The notes beneath the pieces were generated by a model. That model was not told the origin of the DNA. It saw nothing but the letters and a program-made list of their open reading frames with translations, and searched no databases. Positions 39,903 to 51,800 of a DNA stretch of 64,000 nt are shown here, in pieces (within the stretch, counting starts at the first letter, position 1; each line of letters starts with the position of its first letter). Origin of the DNA: Acanthosoma haemorrhoidale (Eukaryota > Arthropoda > Insecta > Hemiptera > Acanthosomatidae); the NCBI GenBank assembly GCA_930367205.1, contig OV884015.1:31735288-31799287 (forward strand), read 5' to 3'. The translations under genes were made by a program, and so were the position numbers.

Positions 39903-40144
39903 AACACTGATTATATCAACTGGAGGATTTTTCTAATTGAAGAAATTTTTTTTATTGTAATTTATAATATATTTATACATGTATATATTTATAAAAATAC
40001 ATATTAAGTAGATTTCGCTCATGGATAGATGCATTTAAGGATACATATATATACACACTACAAATTTATCTATTTCCAACTAAACAAAATTTATAATTAA
40101 AATATATTTATGTAAAAACTGAAATAGAAATAATTAATAAGCTA

Positions 40145-40178
40145 CAATAATAATAATAATAATAATAATTAATAATAA
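40145..40178 (+). repeat. (AAT)n microsatellite
   Basis: An array of about eight AAT units, then one interrupted unit. Confidence 0.85.
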
Positions 40179-41824
40179 AATGTATGGCAAGAGTGAATAA
40201 TACTACAAAAAACTTACACATAACATTAACATTTTGGAAAATGTAATGCAATTCATAGTTAAAACAATAAAATTGTACTAGCGAATACTTATAACACAAA
40301 TAAAACCTGCATAAATCAATTACCAATTCATCTTAAATATCATCATTACAATTTTCAAGATTTGCGTTTTGGCATCTGGTGAATCTTGGTATCACTTAAA
40401 GCTTTTATATGTACAAAGGCAATACGACATCATTACAGTCCACGAAATGAAAGTTCATTACCTGTCCTTTTTTTTAATGTTTGATTTAGTTATCATTTCA
40501 TTATAATTAAAAACAATTTAAATTAAAAAAGAAAAGAAAAAGTATTCTACGGTCTTAAATGGCTATTCCTTCTTAACAACTCTAAAGCATAAATTAAAAC
40601 AACTAAACTTAATGATAGAAGTTTTAAAATCATAAAAGTTTAAAATTAATTTAATTTAAAAGAATATGGCTGATAAAGACCCATTTTAATTCTATAACTA
40701 TGATGGCGCAAGTAAACGAAAGCAACGAATCAGGTTCAAAGAAAAAATAACAATTGAAAAATATAATTAACAAAAAAATGGATTTAAATCAGCAACATTC
40801 ATTTTTCTTAATAAAAAAAAAAATTACGAAAAACCTATCAGCTAAAAAAATTTCACATAAATATTTACAATCAATTGGTAATATTTATTTATATATGAGG
40901 CAGCTAAGAGCGAAACACTTAATTTTTGATTTGTTTCATCGCACAAATGGGGGGAGGGGAGGGGGGCGGAAGTCAGATGTATCTGGAAGCCCAGTCTCTC
41001 TCCTTGCCTCTCGGTTTGAGTCCACAACACATACACTATCTCGATATAAATGTCCTCAATTGCCGTCAGTTAGAGATGAGAAAGGAAGACAAGGGAATGT
41101 ATAGTTATTGTCAACGATCATCAATATTAGCTGGAAATGGTGCTATTTAGCTCTCTTGTCTCTAACCGAGGGCAATACTATCATACTGCCACTATGTACA
41201 CAATTATAAGTATATATATATATATGCATTTGTGTGTACTTGTTTTTTTTTGTTTTTTTTATACATCGTTAAACTTAATAATTTATCATAAAATAGTTTA
41301 TAGATATTTACACAGAGTTACGACGAGGGAAGAGAGGTATATAAAATAAAAAGCTTGCCCCCCTAATTGTTATTATTCTAAGTGTGCACGTTATGCACAA
41401 TATCATCACATGTAGGTATCAGCGCATGGGCATGCGATTCTTCAGCCTGGCTCAGTTAGTAACAGTTATCTTCTACAATATATATTATATTACGACATAT
41501 CATTCTTTAAGGCACCAAAATTGTCAACATAGATAGATATAGAAATCAAGCGATGCAAGTTTTTTATATATTTTATAAAATATCATTACGAAATATATAA
41601 AAAAATGTACATCAAACTGTATAGGAAAGTAAAGAAAGAAGCGGGAGCCAAGGCTGAAGAGTCGAGACCGACATACTGTAAAGGTTAAGCCGACACTTCT
41701 AAGCAGTGGGGACCAATAAGCTTCCGAACATACAAGTTTTACATATATATACATACATCTTTTGATATATTAATGTATGTAAAACGTACATCACAATGTT
41801 TTATATATAATAGTATATATACAA

Positions 41825-41866
41825 TTAAGGCTTCATAAAATAGGCAGCCTCTTCTCTATCATTCAC
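41825..41866 (-). CDS. Possible alternative terminal exon of daughterless
   Basis: On the minus strand a good acceptor (tttattttgcag) is followed directly by an open phase-0 reading VNDREEAAYFMKP and a stop (41825-41827). It lies about 1 kb downstream of the main daughterless stop. A phase-0 donor inside the last main exon (acgcaagcc|gtacaa, after GFTQA) could join to it and replace the Pro-rich tail. The donor is weak. The 13-codon frame may be chance, though acceptor plus open frame plus immediate stop is suggestive. Confidence 0.3.
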   Translation of the reverse strand: MNDREEAAYFMKP

Positions 41867-42845
41867 CTGCAAAATAAATAGTTCTATTTTATTAATATAA
41901 AGGTAAAATTGTTCTAATATTAATTTTTTAATAGATAAATGAAAAACTATTATCTTCCTTAAATCCCCATTATATAAGCTCCATTAAAATTTAAAAAGGA
42001 TTATTGTCATTCAGTTTTGGCGGATCTCTGTACAGGTTAGACCAACAGTAAAGTTCTCAGCCAATAGATTAGTCACAGCTACAAATATATAAGGTGACTT
42101 AAGTTAAGATTATAGATTAAACTTATAATTATTGTCAATTACAAATATAAATAAAATATATTTTTATTAGCCAAAGACTATAAAGGGCAGCAAATATTTT
42201 TATTTAAATTAATAAAATCAAATGTTATATATATGGTATGGTTAAAGTGATAAATGCCTATATTATGTATCGATGATGCCAGGGAAAAAGAAGACAAGTC
42301 ATAATTAGATTAAAAGTTAGAATAGTGGAAGAATAAATTATGCTCAATTGAATGGTCCTATTATTATAAGTCCATTACTGTTTAGAAGTATATTGTAATT
42401 GTTGCATGAAAAAGGTAAGTCAAATTCTCAGCTTCAAGTTGGATTTAAAAAAAAATTTTTTGTTCCTCATGAAAAATCAAATCTTTTTTATTTGTTATTT
42501 TTTCCCCTGGCACCCACCCTAGATATAATGATGACTAGGTTATTAGGTCAGTGTGACAATTATTTGTCATTTGCAGAGGCATGGAGTCTACGTGATCAAT
42601 AATGAGAGATAGTTGCCAGTGATCAGGAAATAAAAGTAAAAAAATTCCATTGTTGAAGATTCGGTTAGAAAAATAACAGTTTGTTCATGATGAATTAAAC
42701 ATATAGAAAATGTATGGATGATTTACCAACACATAATATTTTAAACTGTGCTTCACAGCAAATTTGTAAATAATAAGTCTTTGAGAAAAAAAAACCAAAA
42801 ATCATTTAATTACAATATATAAGTTAAAAGTTACACTAACAGAGG

Positions 42846-45800
42846 CTACTGAGGAGGTATATGAGGTGGGGGCGGTGGTTGTACGGCTTGCGTGAAGCCT
42901 GTTGCCGCGAGGTGAGGAGCCATCAAATGGTTCAGCTTGGGCCCTTCCTCCGATTTTTCTTCTTCACGTCGCTTCAAGCAGGCTGCTTTAGGATTTAAAT
43001 TCCTCTCTGAAAATAAAATTAAATTTAATACTTATACACAAAAAAAAAAATAACTTGCATAAGAACAATAAACCAAAATTTAATACTTATACACAAAAAA
43101 AAAAAATAACTTGCATAAGAACAATAAACCAAAGATAAGAATTAATAATTACTGCTGATTGCAGCTCTGTTTTAATGCTTACTGCCGAACAGTCGTTTCA
43201 GTTATCTTTTATATTATTGATTCATTTGTAAATGCACTGTTTGGACTTGCCAATTTAGATTGACTTACAATTTAATATCCATTATTCCAAATGTGTTATG
43301 TAAAACAACTTATACAGGCGCATACAAGCCAATCAACCAACTGCCAGTTCAGCAATCCAATTGTGCATTAAACAAAACCACAACTTTGATTTTACACACA
43401 TAAAACAAAGTAAATAAAATTAAAAAAAATAAAATAAAGACTAAAATCAGTAATAAAAACATACTAATAATAATACCTACCTCTAACTTGTTGTTCGAGG
43501 GACATTATTACTTCAACTGCCATGTTAAGTATTCCGAGTTTCGTTTGAGGCTTGTCTGTTTTTAGGTGTGCCATGCACATCCGCCCTAACTCTTTCAGTG
43601 CTTCATTTATGTCTCTTATTCGTATCCTAAAAAAACATAAAAAACATTTAAGCATTATAAATAAATAATAGTTATAAGTCACGATTGCAAATATTAAAAC
43701 ATGTAAATTTATCTTAGCTAGAGATTCAATACAAATATTGAACTCTCCCTCTAGTTATTACTAAAGGAACACCGTATGAGGTTCGTCCTCTGGAAGGGGA
43801 AAAAAAAAGTGATTACTAAGGTAAGCTGTCAACCATAGTTTAACTGTTGCCAACAATCCACACGTAAACAATCATAAATGAAGCGTTGTGATGATTGTAT
43901 GTTGATAAGACACAACATTTAAACCATTATTAGCCTGACCTTATTGTAATTATCCAATGGAGAAATTGAATGAAATAACCTATTATTGAATAATTTGAAC
44001 ACTTATAAGTGATACTGTTAAAGACAATATTGCCCAATGATCATCTGACAGTTAGCATAAATTAAAGTTAATTAAGACATATTATTGCTGAGGCCTTTCA
44101 TATGTCTATCAATAGTTGTAATGAAAATAATACAATTTACCTGAAATCTTAAAGCTATATAAACGACACATTGGAATAGGCTGATTAGTTTTTACAAAAG
44201 ATAGTTTTGAGAACTCCAACAATAAAAATTAAATAAATTCCACGCCTGTTATAAAAGTTTTAAAGACAATATTGCAGCTATTTAAAAATATTCTTTTGTT
44301 AACAAATATCATGAAGTATTTTGGGTCAAAAATATTGCATAGTTTTTTTTCACAATGATTGGACAGACCAGCTGAAACGCTTGGATACCAACATAGGCTG
44401 CTGTTCAATATGGGATGGCTTGATGGACGAAAGTCAGACCAAAGATCAGGACCCCCAGTCACCACATATTTTCTTCGGTTAATATTTTAATATTCATTAA
44501 AACAGTGGGCTTAAAGACCACAACTAATTATTATTAAAAAATAAGATTATGTATGTAGGTGTTATTTAGGTTAATAGCATCTTCATTGAAATAACCTTTG
44601 TTACTCAAGGAGTTATACTAAACCAGTAACTCACACTTTATTTAAAATCTACTAATTTCAGAGGATGTCATTGAAGCAATTAGCAAACGATCTTGATTAT
44701 TATTGCCAAGACAATACACCGCCTAAACCTCTCTGGTATGAATTAATTATTGATTGAAAAGAAAAAAAATTAAAATTAAAAAAAGAAACTTTCGAAGATC
44801 CTTTCAGTATGTTTGTGAACTCACCTTTCCCTGATGTTGTTAGCCTGCCGTCTCTCTTTCTCTCGGTGAGCTTTAACAGTGACGTCCTCTTCTTCGTCCT
44901 CAACGCTCGAACAGCTGGTAAAGGAAAATCCCAAAAATCACAAGCCGCTAGCGAAATGGCACTAGAATATTTGGATGCAACAACACAATTTCTCTCTCTT
45001 TCTCTCAAGGCACTCACTCATTATCAATCATTTTCTTTATTACTTTTATATTCAAACAGCCTGCTCATCAGTTGATAATCAATATTATACTGAAAACCAA
45101 TTGAGCGGGATCAAAAAATTTGTTTGTTATCATGTGCTCCCCCACACTATACACAAAGTGTGGACTCATCCTAATTTGTCACTTGATAACCTCTCCAATA
45201 TTTGGAGTGATGAGTGAACAAATAAAAACGAGTTTAATAACTTAAAGAGCTAAAAAATGCTTTACTGTTGTTAATCTGATATAAAACTGAGAGATTAAAA
45301 TTGAAACTCACATTAATCACAGTAAAAATTTATAAAGTCAGTATAAGCAATGAAAATATCACTATTGGAAGAAATTAGCTGCACCTACACACATTAATTC
45401 ATTTTAATTTTAATAAGGATTAAATTTAACAATTTTATATGTGAATAATTACAGATTATAAATAAAAAACAGAAGCATTGATAAATTGTGAGCATATTTT
45501 AATTCTGTTTGAATCCCAATAAATACATCTACTCTAATCTATATTCATGGCTAACTATGAGCTCACAGTTAAGAGACTCCATCAGCCTTTCTAGGCATTC
45601 CACACCCCATATCCTTCTCATACATCCTTCAAATAGGGGTCTCCCCTTAGTGAAAGGCACTTTCCAGCCAAAAATAATTTTCCTTATTTTTCCCACATTC
45701 CTATTTTTTATAAGTTTGAGAGCTCAGGAAAAAAAAAAAAAAAAAAAAAAAAAAACACAGTTTTAAATTATATTTTGAATTTGTTTGCTATTAAGATGAT

Positions 45801-48800
45801 TAAATTATCAGTGTGTAGGAACGAAACTGCAGTCAGCGCACTGGTGCATATTTTGTTGATTCATAGGTGCAAAAGTTGAAGACTTCTTATTGATGTCGGA
45901 TTACATAATAGAACAGATAATTATTAATAACCTATATGTTTAAACTATTTTGTAATGAAAAAACTCATAATAAAAAGTATAATGAAAAAAATTTCACGAG
46001 TTTTATAATTTCAGCGGGTGTAGGCCTAGCTGAACTGAAGTCTACCATCTCAGGCATAGAAAATGAGAAATTTTAAACTTTTGCACCATAAAATCAGAAT
46101 TTCCTGATGAGATGTAGTGAGGAGCTAGTGTTACTTCATTTGTAAAATACTGATTACTATTAAAATTTACATTGTAGAAAATGATAAAATACTTTTATTA
46201 GCAAAATCATTACTTTACTCTTTATTATTATGCGCAATGGTAATAAAAATGATGTATCATCAGTTTTTACTTGGTTTTGTTATCATTAATATATTGCATA
46301 TTAAAAGCAGTAAATTCTGGTTGACCGATTATACATAGGGTGAATATTTTCAACTATTGTTCTTGTTAAATAAAGTATTATTATTGTACAGTGATACTGA
46401 CTATCTTCTGACTCTTTTGACGCCCTTCCCTCCGCTGACACTCCCTGGCGAGCCAACAAGAAGATCACTAGAGCTAGGCTTAGAGTCGCAATCTCCTGGC
46501 TCCTTTCTCTTCTCTGCAACAGATATCAATTTATAGATATCCTTCCCTATTTAAAAAAAAAAAAAAAAATCAAAAAATAAGTTACAATTTAGAAACATGT
46601 AGTAGATTATAATAAATAAATTAAAAAAAAGTTATAATAAATAAATCAAATAAAATATAACAAAGAATGGTACTTATACTTTTCACTTATGCCAACTGGG
46701 ATGGTTGCTCTATTCAATATTTAATGGGGAGTCTCTATATAAGACCAACCCCACCACTTAGTATACTGATATGCTTTTATTAAATGTTATTCATGTTTAG
46801 CAGTCAAGCCTGAGATGTATTTGAAAAAACATATCTGAATGATAATGTTACATCTCCCCCACCCAAAAAACAAAAAACAAATCTTTACCACTTTGCTAAT
46901 GTTTCTGCTAGCCTGTTCTGGCAATTCGAAGCCTCAGTTTATTCTGGTAACAGAAAGTTTTAAAGGTTTGAACCACATCCCACTAAGCAAAAAGTATTGT
47001 CTTTTAGAAGATAATTTTATCTATGAATAACAACCCTTGCTATATACCTTTATATAACTTTAATGATAAAAACATTAGAAAAAAAAAATACTTACTCGCA
47101 TTGTTTAACCTCTCAAGTTTTACAGCGGTGGCGGGGTCTAACTCTCCTGGAGGAATCCCTGGATAAACTGCGTGACCAGCAGCAGCAGCCTGAAAGCCGA
47201 CAAAACCACACCTTTAAATCCAACAATGCGACCAATACTACATATCGATATAAGTAATTTTAATTTTACGTTTGTCAAACTAAAATATGCTTGATAAATA
47301 AATGACTGAAGACTATAATAGAAACCAGCTTATAATCTACTATCCAATTAACATTTTCACCTACTTATCAACATACATACGTCACTACTAAAATACACTT
47401 CCCAATGAAAATATTCTCTCAAATCTAAACTAGCAGCTAATTATCAATTACAAATAATTGTTTATAATATATAACACAAATAAATGAAGTTGTAATAAGA
47501 TATGAAGGTATACCAAATCTAGAGAATTGTGGTAAAGAGGCCCCGGGGGACAATGTCCTTGCCCTATCAGCTGTTGGCTCTCAGCATGGTTCCTCAGGAC
47601 GTTTATTGCATCGTCTAAACGCTCCTCCATTCTGGCACCCTGCAAATAAAATATTAATGATAAGATGAACTTCTGTAAATAATAAATAACTAAACATAAT
47701 TTTCTCTATAATAATGCTAATAAAAGGGCCTTTACAAGGATGCTAATTATCTCAAACATTCAGCAAAATAAATGTGACCGGTCACGGAGGACCAATCATT
47801 TGACCATACACCCTACTGTAGTCCAGGGTTAGATGATACCAGATTTATCTGCACAAGGTGTTAAGTCAGATTAACCAAAATAAAACAGAAAGCTTCTTAA
47901 CAGAGTAAGAATATCTACATATGCAACCTAGATGCTGCCAAGCATCAAGCAAATTATGGTATTTTGTGCATTTTATAAAGTAATTTTTAATTAAAATAGA
48001 GTATATACTTAGGATAATTTGAATCCAGGGCTGGAGGTTGATAACATATACATGTAAGAATTTTTTTTTTAAGTACAGTAACATACAACACATAAACTAT
48101 CAAGGCCTACTTATAGATAACCTTAGGTCAAAAATCAAACAAAGAGATCCCTTAGAAAAACAAAATTACTGTGTGAAACAAGGCGATTTTCATTTCAAAT
48201 GGTCTAACAATTGGGTTGACAGGGTTTGAGAAATAGAATAGAGACAGAATTTCAGGATTCATGTGACAATAAATCATTTCATGGAATCTGCCTGATTTTA
48301 ACTAAATTAAGGAGACAAGAAATATTTAAATATTTCCACAATAAATAACTTGATATATAAAATGGCTTGACATTGACTAATTCTGAAGAATTTTAGATTA
48401 CAAGGATTGAAATTTAAATTCATGAACTGCAAACTTTACAGATTATTTATTCAATTACTAAACATTTTACCTATCACCTAAACTATTTTAAGTATTAAGA
48501 AAATTGATTTTGAAGGCCTAATCAGAGTATTTTTTTTTCTTTAGAAAAAAAAAGGTCTATCCCATAAAAAATAAATCAAGCAATTCATTTTTTTTCTAGT
48601 TTGACACAGTTAATTGCATTAAAAAATTAACTAATTCTCACCAGTTTTTCAAGGTATTGACACACATGAACCATCATGTGCACAAAAGGAATGCAGACCT
48701 GATGTCGATAGGAGAAGTTAAGGAACAAAGAGGAGCCATAGATTTTGGGTTGAGTTCCTTCTAAAGGAATCTTTGAAAGGAGTAAGGCTCCATCATAAAA

Positions 48801-51800
48801 GCAATGGAGATGCTCTAAATAACACTGAATACAAAGAACAAAAATATGAAAAAAAAGGTAAAAAAAAATAGTAAAAATATGAAGAAAACAGGGACAGGGG
48901 GAAAAGTGGGGAGACAAAAAAAGAATACAAACAGTAACATATTGTTGTGATTTTTGTATTGTGTGATTTAAATTAGAGAATTAGCGGGAATTAAAGGGCG
49001 TTAAACGACCCGTGGATCAGGAAGGCTATGGAAAAAAGGCGGGAAAAGGAAGCTGGCAGAGCAGTTGTTTGTCAGAGATTGTGGTAGACGTCACAACCGT
49101 GGAAAGAAAAGAAGAACATGGAAAACCTTGAAAATGTTGTTTAATGCGATGGAGTCTGAAGTAGGAACAACCAAAGGAGGAGAAATTTGTTGAAAAGAGA
49201 GGATTGAGGAAATAGCAGTGGAGGTAACTGACCGCGTGGCGTACAACAGAAAGTGAGCAATTAAGGAAGGACGAGAACGGTAGCGAACTGGCCAGTCGCG
49301 AGAGGTAGTGGGTGAGACAGTAGTTTGTAATAACCATGGTTAATTGTTAAGAATGCGCATGTTGAAAAAAGTTGATAAAGTTATTTATTAAAAAATTCTC
49401 CTTTTGCCAGTTATTCCTTTTTTCTATTAGCAGAACCAGAGCCCTCAAATAATTTTAAAATAAATAAAATTATATAAAAAACATAACAATATTTTTGAAA
49501 GTTTCTAAGTGAATAGGGAGTTAGGTTTGTGAAACTTACAGCACAAGGGTAATAGGGAAGATATTTAAAACAGATGTTTTCAATGTATATAACATTATTA
49601 TAAACAAAAGACAAAAGATGTTGATAGGACCGAGTTACGAACCGACTGCTGCTACTGAACTGCAGTCAGGGGCAACTGATAAAAAGCAGACATCAGAACA
49701 AAATCCATACAGAGGAAACTGCAATGTAGTCTATTGTATCTCTTATTAAAAAAACCAAGACTACTTCATAGTTTTTTTACATTGAAACATAAAATGTTAA
49801 TATAATAAAATAAATGAAATAAATCAAAATATAATATCTTACCTCTGCATGGTCCCGAAGGACCCCTATGGCATCGTCAAATCTCTGTTGCTCTGGTGCA
49901 GCCTAACATTTATACACACAACACAATGCATAAAAACATGAAAAACAAAAACAAAAAAAAAAAAGAACACAAATATAAAGCATTTTGGATATTATTATTC
50001 GTGGCACAAAATTAATTTGTATTAGTGAAATTAGAAATAAATGATTTTATCAACATTAACGAGATAGTATTAAATAATTTTAAAGTTAGGTAAATCAAAC
50101 AAACCAAACTTTTTAGACATGTTAGATTTACTTTGAGTGAACTATTTTTAGAGACCTAGGACCAATTACTAAATGTCACTTCATAAAAGGAGAAAATGTA
50201 ATATGATTTTTTTAATAGTTTTATCTCCTAGACTATTCAGCAGATGACTCTCGTAAAGTTACTTCAAACAGCGCATAAAATATTAGTGAGGAAAAATGGA
50301 CACCCATGGAGAAAAACTTAAGTAGTGAAAAATCCTTTGACAACCAACCGCCACTTTTCCAACTGAGCTAACTATAATGTAGTCTACCTGAAGTTGATGA
50401 GAGCTTTTTCCTTAAAAACTTATTATATTATAATTTTATTAATAAGTGGAACAGGGTATCAGTAAAATGTAATATTATTGTCTAATGTTGAACGGCTCAT
50501 TGAACAGAAGCAATGGGAGAAATAAAAGCGTAAATGTTAGCATAACTCCCAAAGAACCGATGTACCCTCCTAGGAATATGAGACTATCTACCAATATAAT
50601 GGCAACGATCATATTTTCCATATATAAATGGTAAAACCAAAAACAGATCATTTCTTTAGCCTATAATAAAACTTTAAAAAATCTAATATCACTTACTTCA
50701 TGAGAATAATAATATCCAGTATAATAAGCATTAACCAAATCAAAACCGAAAAAAATAAAAGTTTGCAATCCCAAAAGTTATATTAAAAGTTAAAAATAAA
50801 ATAATGCTACTAAACAAGCAACCCCATGTTAAAATTATTCTAGTCTATTTTTATTAATGTACGTTAAATAATATTTCATTGTCACGTTCCAATGAGTAAA
50901 CAAACTTATATACTGCAAATATAGTGCCACACAAACAATCCAGATATTTGGTGCAATTAATTGTAATTATAATAGAACATAACAGTATCCATCAATTTAA
51001 ATAATAATAATAAATAAAATAGTGATCTAAACATAACATAAATGTAATAATTAGCCACTTATTAAAACTTGTTTTCAGCAGTATAAAAATATAAAAAAAC
51101 ATAAATACTTCTTTCATGAATATTTTAATTAATAAAGTGAGTAAAAAAAATGTTTTTCAAGTTGTATTGTAATCCCTGAACTCTTTATTTATTAAAATAA
51201 TGTTTCATGAAAATAATTGTCATCTGATTGTTCAATTTGGTTTCTATTTACAGGATAGAAAAGTTTAGTGATTTTAAGAGATTATTGGGAATGATTTGAA
51301 GCCTAAGCCAATTGAGAAAGTTTAATAATCTTTTGCCCATTTTTTGGGGGCCGATGAATAAAACGTTTTTTTTTCTCACCCTATCTTATAGATAAATCTA
51401 TTACCAATGAAAATATGCAACACAAAAGAACCATTCAAAAAATGAAAACATAAAAAAGCTGACACTTAAACAGAAAAGACATACCTTTTTTTAAAAAAAA
51501 GATGACAGAGTGAGTCCTCGTGAGTTGTAATTATCCCAATATTTTCTAGATATTTAATTATTTACAGCTCTAAATAGCCTGAGGCCCAGTCCACACCTAG
51601 CTGGTCTACATATATATTTACAATCAAAATCAAACGATTTCAAACTTTACTCAAAATTGTTTCGAAACAAGGTTAAATCAGAAAAGATATAATATATATG
51701 AAATGCTATGGGTGGACTAGGCTTTATATAACCACTGTTCTGAAATAATTTTGATAAATGTTTTATGGTATTTCAAAAGTTACAGTGCAATTTATTGGTA

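Larger units (their letters stand above)
37780..41820. other. Intergenic or daughterless 3' UTR, no gene recognised
   Basis: AT-rich sequence downstream of daughterless on its strand. It contains an (AAT)n run (about 40145-40178), a hairpin-forming repeat (39821-39902) and a G-rich tract (about 40948-40970). Several TTTATT sites would read AATAAA on the minus strand, so part of this may be a long 3' UTR. Confidence 0.4.
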
